Shown here: positions 43,409-51,677 of the stretch, piece after piece
Layout: each line of letters begins with the position of its first letter
Numbering within the stretch: the first letter of the stretch is position 1
NCBI GenBank assembly: GCA_964247975.1
Contig: CAXTWH010000009.1
Coordinates: 62,001 to 126,000, forward strand
From: KBS-96 sp964247975
GTDB taxonomy: Bacteria; Acidobacteriota; Terriglobia; Bryobacterales; Bryobacteraceae
DNA length: 64,000 bases
Direction of reading: 5' to 3'
The notes under the pieces: generated by a model
What the model was told of the DNA's origin: nothing
Seen by the model: only the letters and a program-made list of their open reading frames with translations
Database searches by the model: none
Translations under genes and position numbers: made by a program

Positions 43409-45148
43409 CTATTCATTCAAATTTCGCACGTTGCGTATTTGAGCATCAGGAAACAGTTCCTGAAATCGTTTGACGCCCGGATGCGAAAGAGCGCGCTGCG
43501 TAATGGCATTTTCAGCGGCTGATTGGAAAGCTTTATTCTCGGACGGATTTTCTGCCACCGGAACAGCCGACATGTCCGCATCAATATCGATTCTCACCTT
43601 GACCGTTTTGCCGAGCAGGCTGGAAGCCGTTTTCGCGACTGCAGCGTCCCGCAAGCCAAGCAGGAATCGCTTCGCAGCAGTGAAAACCAGTTCCGCACCC
43701 TCCAGTTTCAGATGGGAATGCTCTACCGCATCAGCACTCATCTTGCAGCCTTGTTCAAGCAGCGAACTAACCAAACGGCTTTTCAGGTCAGGGGCAGAAG
43801 CGGGGGAAACAGACGCTGTGTGTGCTAGAGGAATGACTTCCGGCGCAGGTTCGGCATCATCCGGCGCCATCACCTGAACCGATAAATCGGATTTCACGGG
43901 GGCTGCGGGTTGAACAATTTTCGGCGGCATCACCGGCGGACTCGCTTTCGCCGAGGGAGGCGATAGCCGGGCGATTTCACGTCGAGGTGCGGGAGCGCTA
44001 GCTTTCAACGGCGCATCGTTTCCTGTTTTCAACTCGGAAATAATTTCTTCGATGGAATGCAGTTTTCCCGCCTGCACCAGTTTGATTAGACCTAATTCCA
44101 GGTGAAATCGCGGTTGCAGCGAAAATTGCAGCGTTTTATAAAGATCAAGCGTAAGCTGCAAGTAGCGAGTCAAGTCTTCTTCGCTGAACGCGGACGCTAC
44201 TGACAGCATTTCATGTTGTTCGCGGTCAGACGCGGAAACTAAGCGAGTCACGTTTCCGGCGATTTTCAAAACCAGCAGATTGCGCCAGTACCGCGCCAGT
44301 TCCCGGCAATAATGTTGCAAATTTTGGCCATTATGCTCAAGCTCCTGCACAATTTCGAGCATTCGGGCTCCGTTCTGGTCCCGAACCGCTTCGGCTACTG
44401 CGTTTAAAGACTGAGCGCCAAACATGCCGAGCAGACTGCGCACGCTTTCCACATTCAGCACATTGCCGCAACTGGCAATAGCTTGGTCCAGCGCGGAAAG
44501 CGAATCCCGAACGCTACCTTCACCGGCCTGGGCGATCACGGCCAGCACATCCTGATCCACCTGAATGCCTTCCTGCTCCGTAATCGACTGCATCAGTCCA
44601 ATTAGTTCGTCAAATTCTACCGAGCGAAAACTGAACTGCTGGCAGCGGGAAGCAATAGTATTCGGAATTTTGTGGACTTCGGTAGTACACATAACGAAGA
44701 CTGCCCATTCCGGCGGTTCTTCCAGCGTTTTCAGCAGGGCGTTGAAGGCTTCCGAAGTGATCTGGTGGGCTTCATCAACAATAAAAACTTTGTAGCGGTC
44801 GCGGGCTGGACGGTAGCGGACGTTTTCCCGCAGTTCGCGCATTTCATTAATGCCGCGATTGGAGGCCGCATCAATTTCAATCACATCCGGCGAGTTACCG
44901 GCGGTGACTTCGCGGCAACTGGCGCAAACGCCGCAGGGCGTAACCGTTGGGCCTTGGATGCAGTTCAAACAACGGGCGAGAATACGAGCGACCGTGGTTT
45001 TACCGGTTCCGCGCTGACCGGCAAAAATGTAGCCATGCGCCAGCCGATTGTTGCGAATGGCGTTTTCAAGCGTCACTTTCACCGGCTCTTGGCCGATCAA
45101 TTCTGTAAACGATTGCGGACGGTACTTCCGTGCGATGACCTGATACAT
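43409..45148 (-). CDS. dnaX: DNA polymerase III gamma/tau subunit
   Basis: The clamp-loader ATPase (579 aa) has Walker A GQRGTGKTT at 44-52, a zinc module (C63, C72, C75, C78), 'VFIVDEAHQITSEAFNALLK' and the sensor loop 'VMCTTEVHKIPNTIASRCQ'. Domain III follows, then a Pro/Ala-rich linker and a short C-terminal domain as in tau. I did not identify a slippery sequence for a gamma form. It heads the dnaX-ybaB-recR unit and is transcribed away from the SRP RNA just upstream, on the same strand. Confidence 0.96.
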   Translation of the reverse strand: MYQVIARKYRPQSFTELIGQEPVKVTLENAIRNNRLAHGYIFAGQRGTGKTTVARILARCLNCIQGPTVTPCGVCASCREVTAGNSPDVIEIDAASNRGINEMRELRENVRYRPARDRYKVFIVDEAHQITSEAFNALLKTLEEPPEWAVFVMCTTEVHKIPNTIASRCQQFSFRSVEFDELIGLMQSITEQEGIQVDQDVLAVIAQAGEGSVRDSLSALDQAIASCGNVLNVESVRSLLGMFGAQSLNAVAEAVRDQNGARMLEIVQELEHNGQNLQHYCRELARYWRNLLVLKIAGNVTRLVSASDREQHEMLSVASAFSEEDLTRYLQLTLDLYKTLQFSLQPRFHLELGLIKLVQAGKLHSIEEIISELKTGNDAPLKASAPAPRREIARLSPPSAKASPPVMPPKIVQPAAPVKSDLSVQVMAPDDAEPAPEVIPLAHTASVSPASAPDLKSRLVSSLLEQGCKMSADAVEHSHLKLEGAELVFTAAKRFLLGLRDAAVAKTASSLLGKTVKVRIDIDADMSAVPVAENPSENKAFQSAAENAITQRALSHPGVKRFQELFPDAQIRNVRNLNE

Positions 45149-45172
45149 GGAAGAATAAAAGGCATGTTATGC

Positions 45173-45275
45173 CAGACCCCGGGTAATCCGCGGCACACAA
45201 GCTAAACTGCTACCGTTGCTTCCTTCCGGACCTGGCGGGGTTTGCAACCGCCCATTGCACGAAGCCCGGAGCCTG
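45173..45275 (-). ncRNA. ffs: Signal recognition particle RNA (4.5S type)
   Basis: On the minus strand the conserved apical loop reads CCAGGTCCGGAAGGAAGCA, followed by 'GTGTGCCG' characteristic of small bacterial SRP RNA. The ends pair over 11 bases (45265-45275 with 45173-45183, two G-U pairs), giving a roughly 103-nt hairpin without an Alu domain. Together with Ffh it targets ribosomes to the membrane. It lies 25 bp upstream of dnaX on the same strand, a common neighbourhood. Confidence 0.93.
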
Positions 45276-45327
45276 ACAAGTACCCATCCTACCATTTAGG
45301 CGACGGGAAGCGTTTCCGGGTTGGTTG

Positions 45328-45347
45328 TCCGCAGTGTACACTGCGGA
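45328..45347. promoter_or_regulatory. 20-bp perfect palindrome, likely TA operator
   Basis: The sequence TCCGCAGTGT and its exact inverse meet at 45337/45338, giving a 20-bp perfect palindrome that ends three bases before the antitoxin ATG at 45350. Its position on the start region suggests autorepression by the antitoxin or toxin-antitoxin complex. It could alternatively be a hairpin in the mRNA that masks the ribosome site. Confidence 0.65.
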
Positions 45348-45349
45348 TC

Positions 45350-45568
45350 ATGACCAAATTGTTGGACGAGGCAGTCGCAAAATTGGCTGTTCTGCCGTCT
45401 GAAGAACAGAATCGGATAGCGCAGTGGCTCCTACAGGAACTGCCTGATGAGGAGCTTTGGGATAAGCAATTTTCTGAAACTCAAGATATTTTGAGTAAGC
45501 TTGCAACGGAAGTTCGACAGGAGCGCGCAATTGGCAATACAAAGGAATTTGAGCCTGGCAAACTGTGA
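45350..45568 (+). CDS. Antitoxin of a RelE/ParE-type pair
   Basis: The 72-aa protein starts at ATG 45350: 'MTKLLDEAVAKLAVLPSEEQ', then 'NRIAQWLLQELPDEELWDKQ'. It ends with a charged tail. This 'LP.EEQ..IA..LL.EL.DE..W' motif occurs in small antitoxins next to RelE/ParE toxins. The frame is open upstream, across the palindrome, but that part has no homology sense. Its TGA overlaps the toxin's GTG (GTGA). Confidence 0.8.
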   Translation: MTKLLDEAVAKLAVLPSEEQNRIAQWLLQELPDEELWDKQFSETQDILSKLATEVRQERAIGNTKEFEPGKL

Positions 45569-45834
45569 GGTCGCTTGCGACTCCGCGCTTTTGGGCTGCC
45601 TACCGTAAGCTGCCAGTTGAGATCCGTGAGTTCGCTCGAAAAGCTTACGTTCTCTTTCAGGACAATCCTGTTCATACAATTCTGAACTTTAAAAGAATTC
45701 ACATCTACGAACCTGTTTATTCTGTTCGCATAACGCGCGGTTATCGCGCACTCGGACTTTTAGAGAACGACCAGATCACGTGGTTTTGGATTGGAACCCA
45801 TGCTCAATATGATCGACCAATTTCTACTTTCTGA
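45565..45834 (+). CDS. RelE/ParE-family toxin
   Basis: The 89-aa product has the small ribosome-dependent RNase fold: 'PRFWAAYRKLPVEIREFARK', 'LNFKRIHIYEPVYSVRITRG', and 'WFWIGTHAQYDRPIS' at the end. The basic central strand and the terminal 'GTH..YD' are family traits. It starts with GTG inside the antitoxin stop codon. Target (mRNA or gyrase) cannot be told. Confidence 0.82.
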   Translation: MRSLATPRFWAAYRKLPVEIREFARKAYVLFQDNPVHTILNFKRIHIYEPVYSVRITRGYRALGLLENDQITWFWIGTHAQYDRPISTF

Positions 45835-45855
45835 TTATTATCGTCAACTTGCATT

Positions 45856-47052
45856 TCAGAACGCGGTTCTTTCCTGAACAAGATCCTTCAGCCGAACAAT
45901 CCCTTCGCGGAAAATTTCGGGCGGGGTAATCAGGCTGATTACCAGATAGGCTTCAGACAACATATCGAAAAAATAGCCAGGCTGCGCGATGACCCGCTTT
46001 TCGTGGAGCAGCAAATAAAGCCAATTTTCTTCCGACTGCGTTCGTGGTAGCTGAATTATGGTTGACCAACCGCCTTCGGTGAAAAGCGGGTGCGCCGGGA
46101 AATCGCTCAAAGCAGTTTGCAGAAACTGATGATTTTGTTGAATGCGCGTCAGAAGCTGTGCTCGCACATCATCCCCAATGCGCAGCAGAGCCGGAAGGGC
46201 ATATTGTACGCCGGTGCTGACGGACAGATAAGTGTCCAGAATCAGTTCCAATTGTTCAACAACAATCTTCGCCTTGTTTTCATCGCCGCTGGCTACCATC
46301 CAGCCGAGCTTCATCTGCGGCATTCCGGCGATTTTGGAAAGTCCGTTGAGCGAAAAAATGAGACCTTCCCTGGCGTTCACCAACGTCTCCACCGTTTCAT
46401 TCATTCGGCGCAACGGATAATCAGAAAACACTTCATCAGAAATAATGGCTAGTTCATTTTTTACTGCGATTTCAATCAGCCGATTGACTTCCGCTTGTTT
46501 CAAAAAAGATCCAGTCGGATTATTAGGATTCACTACCACAATGGCTTTGGTGCGAGAAGAAATCTGCTGCTCCAGGAAATGAAAGTCAACATGCCAGCTT
46601 CCGTCATAGCGCAGGTGATATGGGATACACCGTACATTCTCCAGCGCGGCTAAAAATTCAAATAGTGGATAGGACGGAACCGGAATCAGTACTTCCTCAC
46701 CCGGATCGCAAAGCAATTTGAAAAGATAACTGTAAGCCTCGCTGGTGCTGGCCGTAACTAGGATGCGGTCGGAATCAACCAGATAACCGCGTTCGCGGTA
46801 GTGATTGGTAATGGCTTGCCGGGCTTCCCTGATTCCTAAAGGGGCGGGAACATAAGTGAAGTTCCTGATTGCGCCGAGTGATTCCGCGATCCTGTTATGG
46901 GGATACTCCAGTTGCGCTGTGGTCGGATTGGAACTGGAAAGATCAAGCAGTGCAACACCAGCTTGGCGGAGAATGGAAATTTCTTCTGCCAAGCGATTAG
47001 CAGGCGCAGACCAGGACAAGCGATGGGAAAACAAGATTTTCCACTTTCCCAT
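45856..47052 (-). CDS. Class I/II PLP-dependent aminotransferase
   Basis: Fold-type I enzyme with 'LLDLSSSNPTTAQLEYP', 'TYVPAPLGIREARQAI', 'VVVNPNNPTGSFL', 'SDEVFSDYPL', and the PLP lysine in SLNGLSKIAGMPQMKLG. The Arg that binds the substrate carboxylate is in the C-terminal part. Substrate uncertain. Start is taken at ATG 47052 (MGKWKILFSHRLSW), six codons inside the longest frame. It is convergent with the toxin gene and follows a secreted protein gene on the same strand. Confidence 0.88.
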   Translation of the reverse strand: MGKWKILFSHRLSWSAPANRLAEEISILRQAGVALLDLSSSNPTTAQLEYPHNRIAESLGAIRNFTYVPAPLGIREARQAITNHYRERGYLVDSDRILVTASTSEAYSYLFKLLCDPGEEVLIPVPSYPLFEFLAALENVRCIPYHLRYDGSWHVDFHFLEQQISSRTKAIVVVNPNNPTGSFLKQAEVNRLIEIAVKNELAIISDEVFSDYPLRRMNETVETLVNAREGLIFSLNGLSKIAGMPQMKLGWMVASGDENKAKIVVEQLELILDTYLSVSTGVQYALPALLRIGDDVRAQLLTRIQQNHQFLQTALSDFPAHPLFTEGGWSTIIQLPRTQSEENWLYLLLHEKRVIAQPGYFFDMLSEAYLVISLITPPEIFREGIVRLKDLVQERTAF

Positions 47053-47085
47053 GCCAGCCCGGCTGCGCACAAGTGAAATAGCGTT

Positions 47086-47688
47086 TCAACGCACTCGGCA
47101 GCGGACGCTGGAAGGCTGTGCTTTGTTCGCGGCAGCTACGGTAAAAAGAGTTCGTTCCACGCACGACCCGCCATCCAGAACCAAAGCCGGCTCCAAGGCC
47201 TCTCGATCAAATTTTTCCAGCTTGTCCGGGGCGAGAACCGGTTTGATCTGATTAATGACTTGCCCGAGAACGATGGAACCAAACCCCAGAACGGTTGTGG
47301 CGCGGACTGACAAATTGATGGACCGGGAACTGCTGACCAATCCAAGAATCGCGGTGGTGGAATTAAAAGCGACTCCGAAGATGGTGGAAAAGCTCCGGTT
47401 CTGATTCTGCAGAATGGCAGCTAACACAATCTGCCGCCCGATCGGAGTGATCTGCAGATTCGATTCCGCGAGCGCCTGATAAATCTGCGTGCTGAGCAGC
47501 GCCTGGCGTTCGCTGGTGATGTTGCAAATGCTTAGATCATAAGCTGCGATCCCTTTTGGCATTCGCCCATAGCTTTGCTGCACCAACGGCGGGGGAATCG
47601 GCGTCCCGCTCACGGTGAATTTTTCCTGCGAAAACACGTTTATGGAAAAAACTACTCCCAAAACAATACATAAAACTGTGATTTTCAT
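47086..47688 (-). CDS. Secreted hypothetical protein
   Basis: The 200-aa protein has a signal peptide (MKITVLCIVLGVVFSINVFS) and a mature part with 'GIAAYDLSICNITSERQALL' and a hydrophobic, glycine-containing stretch in the middle. Two Cys lie near the C-terminus. I do not recognise a family. It is 33 bp upstream of the aminotransferase gene. The 691-bp region beyond it has no gene on this strand. Confidence 0.65.
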   Translation of the reverse strand: MKITVLCIVLGVVFSINVFSQEKFTVSGTPIPPPLVQQSYGRMPKGIAAYDLSICNITSERQALLSTQIYQALAESNLQITPIGRQIVLAAILQNQNRSFSTIFGVAFNSTTAILGLVSSSRSINLSVRATTVLGFGSIVLGQVINQIKPVLAPDKLEKFDREALEPALVLDGGSCVERTLFTVAAANKAQPSSVRCRVR

Positions 47689-48245
47689 GAATACCTGCTG
47701 TTTTTTTTGTTGGATTTTGGAATTACAAACAAAGCCAGATTTATCAGCAGCGCAGATCCGGGTTCATCACAGTTATTGTTAAGTTGTTAATACAATTGGA
47801 CTTAAAAAAACAAAAAAGCTGTGATCCTATGAATTTTAAAAACCAAATACGGTCGGCAAACGAATTCTATCCTTAAATCCGTGTTTGAAGAAATCAACAT
47901 AGCCTTTGCTTTTCCTGTTTTCTTCTAATTGCCACAGCAAACTAGCCTTTCATTAAAACGTATTAGTTTGGGTTGTTTTATCACTTTCAAATTAACCCTA
48001 AAGTGTTAAACAAGTTCAGCAGCTATGATTTTCATTCCCGCTTGGCCCATCAAAACTTGGTATTTGTTTCCAATTAATCCGAAACCAGGAAAAATTTTCA
48101 CTGTTTTTATAAAAAGTAGGAATAATTTACATGCAGTCACAGAAATTTGAAATTTTTTTGTGTAATATTTTCATATAGTTACCAAAAACTACAGTGCAGA
48201 CGCGAACTGGCCGATTTTAACTTTGTGTCTGAAAGGGGCAGTTAA
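47689..48245. other. AT-rich intergenic region upstream of the CHAT module
   Basis: These 557 bases are visibly richer in A and T than the rest of the window, with many T- and A-runs. No frame longer than about 40 codons looks real and no tRNA, IS end or repeat array was seen. It should hold the promoters of the secreted protein (minus) and of the CHAT operon (plus). AT-rich composition suggests either regulation by nucleoid proteins or old horizontal entry of the module. Confidence 0.6.
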
Positions 48246-48308
48246 ATGCACATTCCAGTAATCGTTGACGGCATCATTTCCGTGGTTCGCGTTTTGTTAG
48301 GCTGCTAG
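48246..48308 (+). CDS. Possible 20-aa hydrophobic peptide upstream of the CHAT gene
   Basis: A short frame starts with ATG 48246, with GAAAGGGG seven bases before it as a fair ribosome site. It encodes a hydrophobic peptide from MHIPVIVDGI to a C-terminal Cys, then TAG. It is 71 bp upstream of the CHAT gene on the same strand. It might be a leader or small membrane peptide, or chance. Confidence 0.2.
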   Translation: MHIPVIVDGIISVVRVLLGC

Positions 48309-48334
48309 TCAAAAGCGGATATAAGGTAAAATTT

Positions 48335-48350
48335 ACCTGTGTCCACAGGT
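48335..48350 (+). promoter_or_regulatory. Inverted repeat upstream of the CHAT operon
   Basis: ACCTGTG, two bases, CACAGGT: a 7-bp perfect inverted repeat flanked by TTACC/GGTAA-like sequence, ending 29 bases before the CHAT start codon. TATAAG at 48320-48325 is a weak -10 candidate just upstream. The repeat is well placed to be an operator or the site of a regulator. Confidence 0.4.
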
Positions 48351-48379
48351 GGTAAGCCGGTTTTGATGTTATAGTACTA

Positions 48380-50923
48380 ATGGTTCGTTTACCATTTGGA
48401 CTTTTTACTCTGCCACCTAGAACTTGGTTTGGTCAGCGGCTTGTTCTGTTGCTGGCCTGTGTTGTGGTAGGACTAAGTATCAGGTTCTGGTTTACCCAAC
48501 CAGGTCCTGGAGTCAACTCGACTCTCGGTTCCGCCCCAATTCTTTATAATCCATTAGCGGATCAAGAATACCAGGCAGCAGCCAGGCTTCGTGATTCAGG
48601 CAACCTGACGAAGGCTGCCTTTGCTTTCGACCGTCTCGCGGCTGCAGCGCGAAAGGGCGGCAATAAAGCAAAAGAAACGCGAGCACTGCTGGCGGAAGGA
48701 AGTGTTCAGCTTCGGCAGTTTGCTTATCGCGACGCGATGCAAACCTACTATAAGGTATTGGATCTGGCTGATTCTTTAAAGGATGAGCGTTCAATGGGGG
48801 CGGCTTACGTTAATTTAGCCGAAATTCATCTTCAATTAAACGATATACCGGCTGCGGAACGGGAAGCAGGTTCGGCAGTCAATATTCTGAAAAGTGGGCA
48901 GTATGTTGATGTTTTGTTGAAAGCGTTGCTTCAATTGGGCTCTATTAAGGCTGATTTAGGACAAAACGGCGAAGCAAGAGAGGCATATGAAAAAGCCATT
49001 GAACTGGCCGCGGACGCTGACCGGATTGATGATGAATCACTGGCGTGGCTGATTTTAGGGCAGGCGCTGGCAAATACGAATGATCTGGACCAGGCAGAAA
49101 GCGCTTACCTGAATGCTTACCGGCTTGGCGTGCTTCAACATGCTTCTAATATAGATAGCGTACGGGCGAAATTGGCCGAGTTGGAATGGAAAAGGGGAAA
49201 CACGGCTGACAGCCTGAAACGGCTTCATTCTTTATTTGCCAGCACTTCACCGGCGAAGCTGGGAGTCGCTGAACATCAAGCGTTTTTTCTACAGGCAGAA
49301 ATGCTAGCCGCTGTAGGCCGCGATGCAGAAGCTCTGGAAGCATACCGAAAGGCCGTGGCAGCCGCCACACGCTGGCGACAGGGAGCGCTGCCGGGCGAAG
49401 TGGCAAACGCGGGCAGCGTTCAATCAATTCATGCTGTTTATGCCGGAGCTAGTGATTTTCTGGCGCATTTGGCGAAAGTTCGCTCTAATGATGAGTTTGC
49501 CCGGGAAGCGCTGGAAATTCTTGCTATCAACCGGGCGGTAGATCTGCGGGAACAGCGTACTCTGGCCTGGCATCGGGATGGACGGCTGCCATCGCGCTAT
49601 TATCAACTGCTTACTCAGTTAAGAACAGCGGAGGTAAGCAGCATCCTGGCTGATACTGGCCGGGGCGAAACAGACAACCTGGTCCGGCAAACGCGGGCCG
49701 ACCTGAGCCTGATGGAAACTCAACTGGCCATGCAATCAGGAAACTCTTCACAAAGCGAAGAGAGTTTTCACTCCCAGAAAAGACTTGTAGATATCCAGCA
49801 AGCTCTGGCGCAGAATGATGCCTTGTTCAGTTTCAGTCTCGGAAAACAACGTTCCTGGCTTTGGGTGGTTACCAATCACTCAATCCATTTGTCGGAACTG
49901 CCAAACGGACCAAGCCTGGAACGGTCTGCTGCGGAATGGGCGGCGAAAGTCCGATCCGGCGAGGATGCCTCGATGGCAGGCTACCGGTTTGCGCAAGCCT
50001 TGCTGTCCGACGTGCCGCGCGCGGTTTTCAATAAACGAAACTGGCTGGTTGTTAACGACGGCGCTCTTTTCATTAATGTTCCCTTGTCGGCGCTGCCGGA
50101 CATTGCGCGGGAGAACACTGTGACTCCGGCCCTTGCGCAATGGCTTCCCATCCCCTTGGTGCAAAATCATACAATACGCTATCTGAGCAGCGAATTTTCA
50201 TTGTCCACGCATCAGGTAAAATTCAACAGCAGCAGTTTGTTCGCGGGAATAGGCGATCCGGTTTATAATTTGGCGGATGGCCGTTATAGCGAGGTGAAGG
50301 CTCCGGCGATCCGGCAGCAAGGCACGGTTGCTACCACCACGCTGGCGCGATTAGTGGGTAGCGGAGCGGAAGTTCGACAGGCAGCCTCTTATTTTCCGAA
50401 GTCGGTGGTGCTGACCGGCGCAAAAGCGAACACCGAGCAGGTGGCCAGCTTATTTGAGCAGAAGCCCGCCGTGGTGCATTTTGCGGTTCATGTAGTTTCG
50501 CCGCCCGATCGCCCGGAGGAAGCGGCCCTAGCCATGACGCTAGGAAGCAATCATCTGCCGGAACTACTGACCAGCGAGCTGATCGCTACCTATCGGGTGC
50601 CGGCCAGTTTAATTGTGATGAGCGGATGCGATTCGCAGCAGGGGCGGCCGGTAGCAGGAGTTGGGGTGAAAGGATTGAGCCGCGCCTGGCTGTTGGCGGG
50701 AGCAGAAATTGTGGTGACTAGCACCTGGCCGATGCCTGATGATGACGGACTGTTTTTCCGCTCGTTTTATCAGCATCTGACCGGCTCGGCCAAAGCTGCC
50801 GGTTCACTGCCGGAATTGGCGGCAACAGCGCTGGCGGAGGCTCAGAACGATATGCGCGCCACCACGAATTTTCGACATAACCCTTCCTTTTGGGCAGCTT
50901 ATACGGTGATTTCCAAGGAGTAG
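48380..50923 (+). CDS. TPR-CHAT protease, membrane-anchored
   Basis: The 847-aa protein begins with a membrane helix (about 17-37: FGQRLVLLLACVVVGLSIRF). Then come TPR-like helices from about 55 to 410 ('AKAAFAFDRLAAAARKGGNK', 'GAAYVNLAEIHLQLNDIPAA', 'GEAREAYEKAIELAADADR'), a helical middle and a CHAT caspase-like domain (about 600-845). Catalytic residues are present: H704 in VVHFAVHVV (H700 also near) and C750 in VMSGCDSQQG, followed by 'GLSRAWLLAGAEIVVTSTWP'. CHAT proteases are cysteine peptidases of the caspase/separase clan. The peptidase would face the cytosol or periplasm depending on helix topology; with a short N-terminus and basic residues before the helix, the outside is possible. 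First of three genes, 9 bp ahead of a sigma factor. Confidence 0.9.
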   Translation: MVRLPFGLFTLPPRTWFGQRLVLLLACVVVGLSIRFWFTQPGPGVNSTLGSAPILYNPLADQEYQAAARLRDSGNLTKAAFAFDRLAAAARKGGNKAKETRALLAEGSVQLRQFAYRDAMQTYYKVLDLADSLKDERSMGAAYVNLAEIHLQLNDIPAAEREAGSAVNILKSGQYVDVLLKALLQLGSIKADLGQNGEAREAYEKAIELAADADRIDDESLAWLILGQALANTNDLDQAESAYLNAYRLGVLQHASNIDSVRAKLAELEWKRGNTADSLKRLHSLFASTSPAKLGVAEHQAFFLQAEMLAAVGRDAEALEAYRKAVAAATRWRQGALPGEVANAGSVQSIHAVYAGASDFLAHLAKVRSNDEFAREALEILAINRAVDLREQRTLAWHRDGRLPSRYYQLLTQLRTAEVSSILADTGRGETDNLVRQTRADLSLMETQLAMQSGNSSQSEESFHSQKRLVDIQQALAQNDALFSFSLGKQRSWLWVVTNHSIHLSELPNGPSLERSAAEWAAKVRSGEDASMAGYRFAQALLSDVPRAVFNKRNWLVVNDGALFINVPLSALPDIARENTVTPALAQWLPIPLVQNHTIRYLSSEFSLSTHQVKFNSSSLFAGIGDPVYNLADGRYSEVKAPAIRQQGTVATTTLARLVGSGAEVRQAASYFPKSVVLTGAKANTEQVASLFEQKPAVVHFAVHVVSPPDRPEEAALAMTLGSNHLPELLTSELIATYRVPASLIVMSGCDSQQGRPVAGVGVKGLSRAWLLAGAEIVVTSTWPMPDDDGLFFRSFYQHLTGSAKAAGSLPELAATALAEAQNDMRATTNFRHNPSFWAAYTVISKE

Positions 50924-50932
50924 TTTCTTTTC

Positions 50933-51628
50933 ATGTTGGCAATGCGAGCAAGTGCTTCACAAAATACGCCGGAGGCTGTTACGCCGTCTGAGGACGAAGG
51001 GTCGAATCACTACGCGACTACCAGCAGCGGGTCTGCCGTGGATTGGGCAGTTCTCGTGGCGCAAATCAAAGCAGGCGACAATGCTGGCCTTGAATACCTT
51101 TATAAGCAGTTCAGCCGTGGTATTCGCTATTACCTCTGCCGTCATTTAGGTCCTGAAGAGTTGGATGATCGGGTTCACGATACTTTTCTGGTGGTCGTGC
51201 AAGCCATTCGCAAAGGCGATCTGCGCGAACCGGAACGCTTGATGGGATTTGTACGTACTATCGTCAGAAGGCAGGTAGCTGCTTATATTGATCAGGCGGT
51301 GCAAACACGGCGCGACCAAACCGACATTGAGTGCGGGGTGACCGTGGCGGACGCTAAATGCGATCCGGAGCAGCAGGCCATTGCACGGCAAAAGAAAGCT
51401 TTAATGAGATCAGTTCTGGAGAGTCTATCCAAAAGGGATCGGGACATTCTGGTGCGCTTCTATTTAAATGAAGAACCGCAAGAACAGATCTGCAAGGAAA
51501 TGTCGTTAACGGAAACGCAGTTCCGGCTCTTAAAATCGCGCGCTAAAGCGCGATTTGGCGAGATCGGAAAAAAGAAGTTGCTTAGCAGCGGAATTTTTTC
51601 GGTTTTTATGAGAACCCAGGACCGTTAA
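50933..51628 (+). CDS. ECF-type RNA polymerase sigma factor
   Basis: The 231-aa protein has sigma region 2 ('LEYLYKQFSRGIRYYLCRHL', 'LDDRVHDTFLVVVQAIRKGD', 'RLMGFVRTIVRRQVAAYID') and region 4 ('MRSVLESLSKRDRDILVRFY', 'EEPQEQICKEMSLTETQFRL'). The long N-terminus is polar and probably disordered. It resembles group IV sigma factors of the Acidobacteria. It sits between a CHAT protease and a zinc-finger membrane protein, 9 and 49 bp away, so the protease should act upon its inhibitor or itself. Confidence 0.9.
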   Translation: MLAMRASASQNTPEAVTPSEDEGSNHYATTSSGSAVDWAVLVAQIKAGDNAGLEYLYKQFSRGIRYYLCRHLGPEELDDRVHDTFLVVVQAIRKGDLREPERLMGFVRTIVRRQVAAYIDQAVQTRRDQTDIECGVTVADAKCDPEQQAIARQKKALMRSVLESLSKRDRDILVRFYLNEEPQEQICKEMSLTETQFRLLKSRAKARFGEIGKKKLLSSGIFSVFMRTQDR

Positions 51629-51677
51629 AAGGCACTTATAAAGTAGGGAACGACGAAACAGGTCGCTGGTATTCAAT

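Noticed and set aside
48025..48150. A 41-codon frame in the AT-rich gap (MIFIPAWPIKTWYLFP...).
   Set aside because: No ribosome site and random-looking AT-driven composition.
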